Source of the DNA: JAEXOD01 sp963663265
Lineage (GTDB): Bacteria > Bacteroidota > Ignavibacteria > Ignavibacteriales > Melioribacteraceae
Length of the DNA: 64,000 nucleotides
Direction: 5' to 3'
NCBI GenBank assembly: GCA_963663265.2
Contig: CAXXXM010000001.1
Span: 1,054,001-1,118,000, forward strand
The position numbers and the translations under genes are program-made. The notes under the pieces are model-generated. The model made no database searches and had not been told where the DNA came from. It was given only the letters and a program-made list of their open reading frames with translations. Each line of letters starts with the position of its first letter. The first letter of the stretch is position 1. This document shows positions 42,298 to 51,236 of the stretch, piece after piece.

Positions 42298-43626
42298 TTA
42301 AGATATAATTGGCTTTCTGCCTATTGAGTAGTAGGTGAATCTTTCCTCTACCATTTTATCAACATCAAAAATATTTCTGCCATCAAAAATCAATTTGTTC
42401 TTTAATAAAGATTCTATTTTCTTAAAATCTGGATTCCTAAATTCATTCCATTCTGTTAAAATTAAAAGTGCATCGGCATTCTCTAATACTGCATATTGGT
42501 CATCAGAGTATTCAATCTTATCTTGAAGATAAAATTTAGTGTTTTCAATTGCAGCAGGGTCGTAAGCTGATACTTTAGCCCCTTGTTTTAATAATTCTTT
42601 AATAATAACAACCGATGGAGCTTCACGCATATCATCTGTGTTAGGTTTAAATGCTAAACCCCAAATCGCAAATTTTTTATCTTTAATGTCATTATCAAAA
42701 TGAGAAAGAATTTTTGTGACTAACACTTTTTTTTGCTCCTTATTAACTTTATCAACTAAAGTTAATATTTTCATTTCAGCACCTTTTTCAGTTGATGTTT
42801 TAATTAAAGCATTAACATCTTTTGGAAAACATGAACCACCATAACCAATACCGGGGAAAAGAAATCTTTTACCAATTCTGGTATCAGTACCCATTCCTTT
42901 TCTAACTAAATCGACATTTGCACCTACTTTTTCGCAAAAGTTGGCTAATTCATTCATATAAGTAATTCTCATGGCTAAATAAGAATTAGCTGCATATTTT
43001 GTAACTTCAGAACTTTCAGGATTCATTTCAAGAATTGGGTTCCCTTGTCTTACAAAAGGTTCATAGAGCGATTTCATTATTGAGAGAGCTTTGGGATTAT
43101 TTGCTCCAACTACAATTCTATCTGGTTTCATAAAGTCATCAACAGCAAAACCTTCACGTAAGAATTCCGGATTTGAAACAACTTCAAATTCAGTAACCCC
43201 ATGTTTTGCAATTATATTTGTTACAGAAGAACAAGTTCCAACAGGTACCGTACTCTTATTAACTATAATTTTAAAATCTTTGCAATCAGCCTCTTTAAGA
43301 ATTTTTCCAATTTCTTCAGCAATGCCAAAAACATATTTTAAATCGGCTGACCCATCTTCATCTTGTGGTGTAGGAAGGCATAAAAATATTACTTGAGAAT
43401 CAAGTACTGCACTTTTTAAATCATCAGTAAAAATTAAGCGGTTTTTTGCAATATTACGATAAAACAAAATGTCCAAACCTGGTTCATAAATAGGAATTTC
43501 TGCTTCTTTTAATTTTTTTAATTTTTGTGGATTGTTATCAACACAAATAACTTCATTTCCCATTTCAGCAAAACATGTCCCTGAAACTAAACCAACATAT
43601 CCTGTCCCAATAATTGATAATTTCAT
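42298..43626 (-). CDS. ugd: UDP-glucose 6-dehydrogenase
   Basis: This enzyme oxidises UDP-glucose to UDP-glucuronate with two NAD. The 442-residue protein has the N-terminal Rossmann motif IGTGYVGLVSGTCFAEMG, the central SNPEFLREGFAVDDF, the catalytic cysteine region PGIGYGGSCFPKDV and the C-terminal GLAFKPNTDDMREAPS. Length is typical. It follows rfbC by 12 bases in a nucleotide-sugar operon that should feed the polysaccharide genes at 48-59 kb. Confidence 0.96.
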   Translation of the reverse strand: MKLSIIGTGYVGLVSGTCFAEMGNEVICVDNNPQKLKKLKEAEIPIYEPGLDILFYRNIAKNRLIFTDDLKSAVLDSQVIFLCLPTPQDEDGSADLKYVFGIAEEIGKILKEADCKDFKIIVNKSTVPVGTCSSVTNIIAKHGVTEFEVVSNPEFLREGFAVDDFMKPDRIVVGANNPKALSIMKSLYEPFVRQGNPILEMNPESSEVTKYAANSYLAMRITYMNELANFCEKVGANVDLVRKGMGTDTRIGKRFLFPGIGYGGSCFPKDVNALIKTSTEKGAEMKILTLVDKVNKEQKKVLVTKILSHFDNDIKDKKFAIWGLAFKPNTDDMREAPSVVIIKELLKQGAKVSAYDPAAIENTKFYLQDKIEYSDDQYAVLENADALLILTEWNEFRNPDFKKIESLLKNKLIFDGRNIFDVDKMVEERFTYYSIGRKPIIS

Positions 43627-43638
43627 TATTTTTCTCCT

Positions 43639-44187
43639 TTAGTAAATAAAATCTTTTTCAATCTCAATAAAGCGTTTTGCTAATAAATCCTTTGTTGATA
43701 CTATTGGATAATTAGAGCTCCATTGAATATTGATTGTTTTATCATTAAAAATAATTGCCCGTTCCGATTCTTTATTGTAAACATTGGTACATTTATAAGA
43801 AAAAATTGCTTCATCAGATAAAACTTCAAATCCATGAGCAAAACCTTTTGGAATCCATAAAGAGTCATGATTTTTATCGCTTAATTCAACACTAACATAC
43901 TTTCCAAAAGTAGGGGAGTTGAATCTTAAATCCACAGCAATATCCATCACAGAACCTAAAATAACATGACATAACTTTCCTTGAGCAAAATTGCCAACTT
44001 GATAGTGTAAGCCTCTTATTGTTCCTTTTTTTGATTTTGAAATGTTATCTTGTACAAAATCTATGCTTAAATCTAAATCTAAAAACTTTTTATTATTAAA
44101 TGATTCGTAAAAATAACCTCTATTATCTTCAAAAACATCAAGATGGAGTATCTTAACTTCAGGTATTTTGGTGTTTTCAATTTCCAT
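43639..44187 (-). CDS. rfbC: dTDP-4-dehydrorhamnose 3,5-epimerase
   Basis: RfbC performs the third step of dTDP-L-rhamnose synthesis. From ATG 44187 the product is 182 residues, which is family length. Conserved blocks are DNRGYFYESFN, FVQDNISKSKKGTIRGLHYQ (catalytic His in GLHYQ), GSVMDIAVDLR and WIPKGFAHGFEVLSD. The frame is open 54 bases further upstream into galE, but the ATG 4 bases after the galE stop fits better. rfbA, rfbB and rfbD are not in the window, so rhamnose synthesis needs genes elsewhere. Confidence 0.94.
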   Translation of the reverse strand: MEIENTKIPEVKILHLDVFEDNRGYFYESFNNKKFLDLDLSIDFVQDNISKSKKGTIRGLHYQVGNFAQGKLCHVILGSVMDIAVDLRFNSPTFGKYVSVELSDKNHDSLWIPKGFAHGFEVLSDEAIFSYKCTNVYNKESERAIIFNDKTINIQWSSNYPIVSTKDLLAKRFIEIEKDFIY

Positions 44188-44191
44188 AATT

Positions 44192-45172
44192 TTAATATCT
44201 CTGTATTTTATGCCAGTTGTAGGCAGATAGAATAATATCATCCAAATTGGATTTGTTTTCCCAATTTAAAACATCTTTAGCTTTTTTATTGTCCGCTACT
44301 AAAATATCCGGATCGCCGGGTCTTCTTGAAACAATTTCATAAGGTATCTTTTTATTAGTTATTCTTTCGGCGGTATTTATAATTTCCATAACGGAATAAC
44401 CATTTCCTGTACCAAGGTTGAATATGTTAGAATTATTGTTCTTCTCTAAATATTCAAGAGCTTTAATATGAGCATCGGCTAAGTCATTTACATGAATATA
44501 ATCTCTAATACAAGTACCATCTTTTGTGTTATAATCATCACCAAATACTTTTATTTTTTCTCTTTTGCCAAGTGCTACATCAAGCACTAATGGTATTAAA
44601 TGTGTTTCTGGATTGTGACTTTCACCAATTTCAGATTCAAAATCAGCACCTGCAGCATTAAAATACCTTAAGATTACAGATTTTAAGCCATAAGCAATAT
44701 CAAAGTCGTTTATTATTTTTTCAACACAGAATTTTGTGTTTGCATATGGATTAATTGGTTTGACACTCTCCGCTTCCGAAATAGGAACAATGGCAGGATT
44801 TCCATAAAGACTGCAAGTTGAAGAAAAAACAAATTTCTTAATATTGTTATTTACTGCAGCTTTTAATAAATTAAAAGAACCAATTACATTATTTTCGTAA
44901 TAAATACTTGGTTTTTCAACAGATTCACCAACATAAGCAAATGCTGCAAAGTGAATGATTGATTCAATATTTTCATTAGTGATTAATTCATTTAGTTTAT
45001 CAAAGTTTGATAGATCGCAATTTAAGAATTTAACATTATTAGGAATAGCTTCAATATGTCCACGTGACAAATTATCAATAACAATAACTGAATTATTTCT
45101 TTTAGTTAATTGTTTTACGGTATGTGAGCCAATGTACCCAGCTCCACCCGTAACAAGAATGTTTTTAACCAT
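44192..45172 (-). CDS. galE: UDP-glucose 4-epimerase
   Basis: GalE interconverts UDP-glucose and UDP-galactose. The 326-residue short-chain dehydrogenase has GGAGYIGSHTVKQL for NAD, the catalytic SSTCSLYG with YxxxK as YANTKFC, and ILRYFNAAGAD, GTCIRDYIHVNDLA and NLGTGNGYSV typical of GalE. It heads the galE-rfbC-ugd operon on the minus strand. Its start is close to a divergent small gene at 45218. Confidence 0.95.
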   Translation of the reverse strand: MVKNILVTGGAGYIGSHTVKQLTKRNNSVIVIDNLSRGHIEAIPNNVKFLNCDLSNFDKLNELITNENIESIIHFAAFAYVGESVEKPSIYYENNVIGSFNLLKAAVNNNIKKFVFSSTCSLYGNPAIVPISEAESVKPINPYANTKFCVEKIINDFDIAYGLKSVILRYFNAAGADFESEIGESHNPETHLIPLVLDVALGKREKIKVFGDDYNTKDGTCIRDYIHVNDLADAHIKALEYLEKNNNSNIFNLGTGNGYSVMEIINTAERITNKKIPYEIVSRRPGDPDILVADNKKAKDVLNWENKSNLDDIILSAYNWHKIQRY

Positions 45173-45217
45173 TATCTACTCAATTTTAATAATACAATTA
45201 TAAAAGATACAAAAAAA

Positions 45218-45391
45218 ATGGAAAATAAAAACTGTAAAAATTGCAAATTCTTCTATATTACATGGGATAAGAATCTGCCATATGGATGTAAAAAACTCAA
45301 ATTTAAGTCAAAAAAAATTCCTTCTGACGAAGTAGTTTCACTTTCGGGTTTTCAGTGTTTGGGGTATGAACAAAAAACTAAAAACAAATAA
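45218..45391 (+). CDS. small conserved Cys-rich protein, 57 residues
   Basis: ATG 45218 opens a 57-residue frame that reads CKNCKFFYITWDKNLPYGC near its start and later KKIPSDEVVSLSGFQC. The four cysteines sit in a CxxC-x14-C ... C arrangement with conserved-looking Trp, Pro-Tyr-Gly-Cys and Ser-Gly-x-x-Cys, which suggests a metal-binding mini-protein. Similar short proteins occur in Deltaproteobacteria and Chlorobi-type genomes without known function, as far as I recall. Its 3' end overlaps the start region of the histidine kinase gene, which supports starting that gene at 45444. Confidence 0.65.
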   Translation: MENKNCKNCKFFYITWDKNLPYGCKKLKFKSKKIPSDEVVSLSGFQCLGYEQKTKNK

Positions 45392-45443
45392 TTTTTTATC
45401 AAAAAAGTGTTATAATGCAATACTTAATATTAAGAACTTTGCT

Positions 45444-47603
45444 ATGAAAAAATATCTACTACTTTTATTAATTTTATTTATCACATTGTATAACTCTATT
45501 TTATGTGAAAGTTCACTTAAGTTGGAAAAAAGAGTTTATACAAAATCTGAACTAGATAGCTTGGTTGCTTTATTAAAAGGTGCTAATGATAATAAAAAAA
45601 TTGACATTTTAATTGAGTTAACTTATGGTAACTTATTGAATAAGTCAGTTGCCTTAAAATATTTTAAAGAAGGTTATGATTTAGCCACAAAAAATAGTGA
45701 TGAACAAAAAAAAGCTCAATTACTTTTAGAAAAAGGGAAGACTTTTGACAAAAACAAAGAACATAGTAAAGGAATTGAACAGTTTATTGCAGCTCTAAAA
45801 ATATTTAAGAAATTAGAAGATAAAAAAGGGATAGGAACTAGTTATAATTTTATTGGACAGGCATATTACAATAAAAATGATCAAGTAAAAGCAGTTGAAT
45901 ATTACCTTTATTCGCTCGATATTTTAAGATCAATAGATGATAAAGAGGGGATAGCTATTTGTGCAAATGACTTAGGCATTGTAAATTATTTTTTGGGTAA
46001 TTACGACGTTTCATTAAAGTATTATATTGAAGCGTTATCTATTAAAGAAAAACTTAACAAAATAAATTCTTTAGCAATAAGCTACAATAACATTTCATTA
46101 GTTTATTTTGCATTAAAGAATTATGATGAATCTCTCAAGTTTTTATTTAAGGCTTCAGAATTAAATTCAAACATTAAAGATTTCGATGGTATTTCTGCAA
46201 TATTAAGTAATATTGCAAATATCTATGTGGAAAAAGGGAATACTCAATTAGCCTATGAGTTTTCATTAAAAGCAATTCAAGAAAGTAGAACCAGAAACAA
46301 TAATGTCATTTTAGCAAATTCTTATTATAATTTAGGAAAACTTTTTTTATATAATGATGAATATATAACTTCTAAGAAATACTTAAAATTAGCATTAGCA
46401 ATTTACGATTCATTAAATTCGCCGCAGGGTATATCTCAAGCATTAAATCGCTTAGCTAAGGTTAGTATGTTAGAAAATAATTATAAAGATGCAGTTGTTT
46501 TTTTGGAGCAATCTTTAGCTATTGCAAAAAAACATCATTTTAGAGAAAGGATAAAAGAGTGCTTTATTGACTTATCAACCTGTTTCAAACAATTTGGAGA
46601 TTATAAACAATCTTTGGATTATTTGAATGAGTATATTAGTATATCAGATTCACTAATGAATAATGACAAAAACAGGCAATTATTGGCTCTACAGATTGCA
46701 TATGAGACTGAAAAAAAGAGTAAAGAAATTGAATTATTAAAATCAGAACAAGAAAATGACAAAACTGTAAGAATTGCTTTAATTATAATAATTATTTTTA
46801 TAATATTTTTTGTTTTTGTTTTATTTTATAGTTACACTCGAAAAAAAATCGCAAATAAAGTACTATCAGAAAAAAACGAAAAAATCAATTTACAAAAAGA
46901 AGAACTTCAAGAAGCAAACCTTACAAAAGACAAATTTTTTTCAATAATTGCACATGATTTAAAAAGTCCATTTCAAGGAATACTTGGTTTTTCAAATTAT
47001 TTAATAGATAATTTAGATACGTTGAGTAAAGTGGATATTAAGTCATATATTAAACTTTTGAATGAACAAGTGCAAGGTTTATACGGACTAATTGAAAACT
47101 TATTAGATTGGTCAAGGGTTCAAAATAAAGGAATGAAAATTAACTTTGAAAATATTAAAATTGCAACTTTGGTTAATGATGTTGTTAAAGTTTTTGATAA
47201 TCAAGCTCGGAAGAAAAATATTAAAATTACAATAAATGCTTCCGAAGAATATTTTGTATTAGCAGATAAAAATATGCTGTTTTCAATTTTTCAAAATTTA
47301 ATATCAAATTCATTAAAGTTTACTCATATAGATGGTTATATAAATATCTATGCGAAAAGCACAATAGGTAATAAGATTGAAGTCACTATTGAAGATGATG
47401 GAGTTGGAATTAGTGATGAAAATAAGGAGAAGCTATTCAAGAATGAAACTCTTTTTTCAAACAGGGGAACGGCTGATGAAAAAGGAACCGGTTTAGGTTT
47501 AATAATTACAAAAGAGTTTGTAGAAAAAAATAATGGTACAATAAGAATAGAAAGTGAAGAAAATAAAGGAACTAAGTTTATTATTTGTTTTCCATCAATA
47601 TAG
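45444..47603 (+). CDS. TPR-containing membrane sensor histidine kinase
   Basis: From ATG 45444 the 719-residue product has a signal peptide-like helix (KKYLLLLLILFITLYN) and seven or more TPR units over about 40-425 (for example IGTSYNFIGQAYYNKNDQVK). A membrane helix follows at about 446-466, then a coiled coil and the kinase core: IIAHDLKSPFQGILGF with phospho-acceptor H504, N-box LISNSLKFTH, G1 DDGVGIS and G2 GTGLGLIITKEF. The periplasmic TPR plus kinase plan is common in Bacteroidota and their relatives. There is no receiver domain or response regulator beside it. An in-frame ATG at 45366 lies inside the preceding small gene. Confidence 0.9.
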   Translation: MKKYLLLLLILFITLYNSILCESSLKLEKRVYTKSELDSLVALLKGANDNKKIDILIELTYGNLLNKSVALKYFKEGYDLATKNSDEQKKAQLLLEKGKTFDKNKEHSKGIEQFIAALKIFKKLEDKKGIGTSYNFIGQAYYNKNDQVKAVEYYLYSLDILRSIDDKEGIAICANDLGIVNYFLGNYDVSLKYYIEALSIKEKLNKINSLAISYNNISLVYFALKNYDESLKFLFKASELNSNIKDFDGISAILSNIANIYVEKGNTQLAYEFSLKAIQESRTRNNNVILANSYYNLGKLFLYNDEYITSKKYLKLALAIYDSLNSPQGISQALNRLAKVSMLENNYKDAVVFLEQSLAIAKKHHFRERIKECFIDLSTCFKQFGDYKQSLDYLNEYISISDSLMNNDKNRQLLALQIAYETEKKSKEIELLKSEQENDKTVRIALIIIIIFIIFFVFVLFYSYTRKKIANKVLSEKNEKINLQKEELQEANLTKDKFFSIIAHDLKSPFQGILGFSNYLIDNLDTLSKVDIKSYIKLLNEQVQGLYGLIENLLDWSRVQNKGMKINFENIKIATLVNDVVKVFDNQARKKNIKITINASEEYFVLADKNMLFSIFQNLISNSLKFTHIDGYINIYAKSTIGNKIEVTIEDDGVGISDENKEKLFKNETLFSNRGTADEKGTGLGLIITKEFVEKNNGTIRIESEENKGTKFIICFPSI

Positions 47604-48285
47604 GACTTTTCTGTGCATACCCATAAGCGATATAATGCCATTCTTTTGGAAATATCCGGTTAAATATAATTTTATCAAAATAAGAAAGGTATTTCCTTTG
47701 GTGTTCAGTTCTTCCAAAAGTACTTAAAAAACCAGTTGTATTTATCTTTTTGCTTGAAAATTGATTAGTTAAAATATTTAATTCATCGAGTGTAAGATAA
47801 TTCCAATAATTACCCCATTGCACAAACCTCTTTCTTAAGAATTTATGTAACTTGGATGCGGCTAAATTTTCGGCAAATAACAAGTATCCACCTGGTTTTA
47901 ATGCTTTATAAATCTGTTCAAAAACCTTCCTTTGATTATCAAAGTTATTGTCCCGTCCAATTCCGCCAATGATTGATTTGAAAACTATTACATCAAAATG
48001 GTTTGTATACGGAATATCCAAAGCATTTATATCTTCATAAGTAATACTATTAACTAAATTGTATTTTTTATGTAAAATTGAAGCTGTTTCTTTTGTATTA
48101 GCTAAATCAGAACATGTGGTGTTAATATGCTTTAGGGCTAACCATAAAGAGAGTCCTCCTGATTTACTTCCAATTTCCAATGCTGAACTTACATTGTTCC
48201 AATCAATAGCGTTTTCCCAATATTTTAATGCTTCATTCCATGAGTTTATGTCCCATTGGAGTATATCAATAATTACTTTTTTCAT
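47581..48285 (-). CDS. class I SAM-dependent methyltransferase
   Basis: The 234-residue protein has motif I ALEIGSKSGGLSLWLA, an acidic end of strand 2 in CSDLANTKE, FDVIVFKSIIGGIG and post-motif KALKPGGYLLFAENLAASKL. These are features of Methyltransf_11/25 type enzymes. A substrate cannot be assigned. Its neighbours at 48-59 kb make surface glycan modification possible. Its 3' end overlaps the convergent kinase gene by 23 bases. Confidence 0.85.
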   Translation of the reverse strand: MKKVIIDILQWDINSWNEALKYWENAIDWNNVSSALEIGSKSGGLSLWLALKHINTTCSDLANTKETASILHKKYNLVNSITYEDINALDIPYTNHFDVIVFKSIIGGIGRDNNFDNQRKVFEQIYKALKPGGYLLFAENLAASKLHKFLRKRFVQWGNYWNYLTLDELNILTNQFSSKKINTTGFLSTFGRTEHQRKYLSYFDKIIFNRIFPKEWHYIAYGYAQKSPILMENK

Positions 48286-48432
48286 TTATGTTGTCCATTC
48301 TAAAAAAACTGATTATAAAAATAATGAAAAGTTTTAACAATATTGGGTTTATTTTGTGTAGAATTAGTTTGCTTTGGAATTATTACTATCCATTAATAGA
48401 TATTGTTAGATTATTTAAAATATGCAAAAAAA

Positions 48433-48458
48433 AAAAGCTGTTGTATTCAACAGCTTTT
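48433..48458 (-). terminator. terminator of the tRNA-Arg gene
   Basis: AAAAGCTGTTG / CAACAGCTTTT form an 11-bp perfect stem with a TATT loop. On the minus strand it follows the tRNA by 1 base and is followed by a run of T. Confidence 0.85.
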
Positions 48459-48459
48459 G

Positions 48460-48533
48460 TACACCCGCAGGGATTCGAACCCCGAACCTTCTGATCCGTA
48501 GTCAGATGCTCTATCCAATTAAGCTACGGGTGC
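48460..48533 (-). tRNA. tRNA-Arg (anticodon ACG)
   Basis: The minus strand folds as a cloverleaf of 74 bases. The acceptor is GCACCCG with CGGGTGT (one G-U pair at the end), the D arm is in TAGCTTAATTGGATAGAGCA, and the anticodon stem TCTGA/TCAGA carries loop CTACGGA, so the anticodon is ACG. The T arm is GGTTCGAATCC and the discriminator is A. CCA is not encoded. ACG is normally edited to ICG by TadA and reads CGU/CGC/CGA. Confidence 0.96.
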
Positions 48534-48579
48534 AAATCAAGATTCCAAATATATTGAAAAATATTCAAAATAACAATAT

Positions 48580-49512
48580 TTATTTATTATAAATAATTAA
48601 ATCACAGATTCTTTTTGTAAATATTTCTGCCCCATTAACATTCAAATGCAAAGGATCTTTATACAAGTTATTATCATAAAATGTCGATTCTTGAGATAAA
48701 TTAAAAAATGGGATATTGTATCTTTGAGAAAATTCATTAATTATTGATACTGATTTGTCCTGACCTATAATAATTCTGTAATAAGGGGATATAACTAAAT
48801 AAAGGGATATTCCTCTTTTTTTACAGTCTTTTATGAAATTCTCAAAAAAATGTAATTTAGTTGAATCAATATGTTGTTTTGGTTTAATATTTAAAGTATC
48901 AATTGGATAGTTATACTTAATACTTAATGGTAAAAAACCATTAATATCTTCTTTTTTATTTCCATTAAGAAATTCGTTTTCTCTTAAAATTGAGTAAAGA
49001 GTTGAATTATATAAATAGACATTTGATAAAACTTTATATTTTTCAAACTTGCTTCTTAGATTAATTACATCTTTAAGTTCAGGATTAGTGTAATAGTATG
49101 GTAATAGAGATGATAATTTTTCGTAATCACTCTCCAAATATTCAAATTCGCCAATATTTAAGTCTAATATAATAGATTTGGGTGTATATCTTTTAAGCAC
49201 ACTTTTTAATATAGCATATTGATATAATATGGTGGAGGCGTTTTTCCCTACATTATAACATGAACTATTAAAAGCTTTTTCGATAATTTGAGGGTTGTAA
49301 TGATAGGTAGCTCTTGAAGACCCAAAAATAAGAATTTCTTGGGATGTATTTTGAATTGAATATGTTGTTCTAAAATAAGCACCATCTGTTTGCATAAAAA
49401 AGAGACGTGACAAAATATTTCCCAAAATAATATCTGAAATAGCCAATATTAGAATAAAAGAAAATACTTTAACAAAAAAAGATAGTATTGGGTTTTTAGT
49501 TTTATTAATCAT
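48580..49512 (-). CDS. membrane-anchored SGNH-hydrolase-like protein partnered with MBOAT
   Basis: The 310-residue protein has an N-terminal membrane helix (about 12-32), then FGSSRATYHYNP, with the G-x-S motif like the first block of SGNH enzymes, and near the C-terminus KDPLHLNVNGAEIF, with the D-x-x-H pair. It thus has a possible Ser-Asp-His triad. It starts 6 bases after an AlgI-type MBOAT gene. Pairs of this kind, as with DltB/DltD or AlgI/AlgX-AlgJ, move acyl groups onto extracellular polymers. The acyl acceptor here is presumably the polysaccharide made by the operon at 51-59 kb. Confidence 0.75.
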   Translation of the reverse strand: MINKTKNPILSFFVKVFSFILILAISDIILGNILSRLFFMQTDGAYFRTTYSIQNTSQEILIFGSSRATYHYNPQIIEKAFNSSCYNVGKNASTILYQYAILKSVLKRYTPKSIILDLNIGEFEYLESDYEKLSSLLPYYYTNPELKDVINLRSKFEKYKVLSNVYLYNSTLYSILRENEFLNGNKKEDINGFLPLSIKYNYPIDTLNIKPKQHIDSTKLHFFENFIKDCKKRGISLYLVISPYYRIIIGQDKSVSIINEFSQRYNIPFFNLSQESTFYDNNLYKDPLHLNVNGAEIFTKRICDLIIYNK

Positions 49513-49517
49513 TTAAA

Positions 49518-50948
49518 TTAAAATTGAAAATAAATAAATTCACCTCCATCAAAAACGCCTAATAACAATATTAATAAAATTAAGATTGCATAGGCTCCAT
49601 TTCTGATTATGAAGTATTTATGGTTTGTAAATTGAAATTTATTCTGAAAATACTCTTTTTTAATTTCGTAAATAATTAAAAACATAATACTTAATACAGA
49701 ATAAAATATAATCGAAAAATCGTTATAGTAAATAGAACCACTAAAGGAAAAAACTTTTTTTACAATTAAAAAAGCATCATTAACGGTATTTGCTCTAAAG
49801 AAGATCCAAGAAAAACATGAAAGGACAAAAGTGAATAAAATCTTAAATCCAATAATGCACCATTTTGGTAAAACTTTCAAAAATAAATTTTCGACATATG
49901 CTTTAGGTTTTTTTAGTATTAAAGCAAAGATTAAGTAAATCCCATTAATTGCACCCCATATTATATATGTCCAATTTGCTCCATGCCATAAACCACTTAT
50001 TAAAAAGACAAAAAACAAATTAAAATACCACCTTGGTACAGAAACTCTATTTCCACCAAGCGATATATATAAATAATCTTGAAACCATTTTGATAAAGAA
50101 ATATGCCATCGTTTCCAAAATTCATGTATACTCTTTGAAAAGTATGGTCTATTAAAATTGGTCATTAAATTAAAACCCATAACTTTTGCAGCTCCAATTG
50201 CTATATTAGAATATCCTGCAAAATCACAATAAATCTGGAAAGCAAAAAAAAGAGTAGCAACTATTAGAGTATTCCCGTTATGGTGTTCTTGATTATTATA
50301 AATAGTGTTAACATATATTGCCAATCGATCAGCAATTACCAATTTTTGAAACAGACCCCAAAGCATAAGCCTAAGTCCTGAAACAACTCTATCGAAATCA
50401 AATTGATGTTGCTCGTGAAATTGGTGAAGTAGATTTTGTGGTCTTTCTATAGGACCTGCAACAAGTTGAGGGTAGAACATTACATAAAGAGCGTATATTC
50501 CAAAATGTCGTTCAGCTTTATGATTACCTCTGTATACTTCAATAGTATAACTCATTGCTTGGAATGTATGAAAAGAAAGACCGATAGGTAATATTATATT
50601 TAAGTCAGGTATTAAATTATTTAAGCCGATTGAGGAAAGCAAGTATGTTAAATTATCATTCAAAAAATTAAAATACTTAAAAAAAGCCAGAGTTCCTATA
50701 TTTGCAACTAAGCTAAAAATTAAAAATTCTTTTCTTCTTTTACCATTAGAATTTTCAATAAATATTCCCGCAAAATAATCTACTACAATTGTGAATCCTA
50801 AAATAACTATATATATAGGCACAAAGATCATATAAAAATAGCAACTGCTTGCTAATAGCAGTCCCCATCTATATTTATGATTTACTGCAAAAAATAGGAC
50901 TGTTACAATAATAAAGAAAAATAAAAAGTGAATAGAGTTAAAAAGCAT
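49518..50948 (-). CDS. MBOAT-family O-acyltransferase (AlgI/PatA type)
   Basis: The 476-residue polytopic protein starts with FNSIHFLFFFIIV and has the MBOAT core: LPIGLSFHTFQAMSYTIEVY, VAGPIERPQNLL, SIHEFWKRWHISLSKWFQDY and SGLWHGANWTYIIWG with the invariant catalytic His. It should transfer acyl groups, usually acetyl, across the inner membrane for polymer O-acylation. It is the first gene of a two-gene minus-strand unit with the SGNH protein. The 288 bases upstream, to 51236, are shared with the divergent glycan operon and show no clear element. Confidence 0.93.
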   Translation of the reverse strand: MLFNSIHFLFFFIIVTVLFFAVNHKYRWGLLLASSCYFYMIFVPIYIVILGFTIVVDYFAGIFIENSNGKRRKEFLIFSLVANIGTLAFFKYFNFLNDNLTYLLSSIGLNNLIPDLNIILPIGLSFHTFQAMSYTIEVYRGNHKAERHFGIYALYVMFYPQLVAGPIERPQNLLHQFHEQHQFDFDRVVSGLRLMLWGLFQKLVIADRLAIYVNTIYNNQEHHNGNTLIVATLFFAFQIYCDFAGYSNIAIGAAKVMGFNLMTNFNRPYFSKSIHEFWKRWHISLSKWFQDYLYISLGGNRVSVPRWYFNLFFVFLISGLWHGANWTYIIWGAINGIYLIFALILKKPKAYVENLFLKVLPKWCIIGFKILFTFVLSCFSWIFFRANTVNDAFLIVKKVFSFSGSIYYNDFSIIFYSVLSIMFLIIYEIKKEYFQNKFQFTNHKYFIIRNGAYAILILLILLLGVFDGGEFIYFQF

Positions 50949-51236
50949 AAATATTGAAATAAATTGATAAGAAGATATCGTAAAATAATAAAAATATCAT
51001 GAATATAAAACTTTTGACCATATTAATACTTTAAAATTTATTAAATTTAAAGTTTATATTTTTGACTATGCAAGGAATAGGTAGCAGTTTAATTAATCTT
51101 TTATAATTCAAACAATTTATGTTTATTATTTGTAGTAACCTTTTCATATTAACATTTGTTGTTATATTTCACTTGTTTTACTTGGATTTTAAGTCTTTCA
51201 ACTTGATTCTTCGTGCAAAAACAGGGTTCTGAATAA

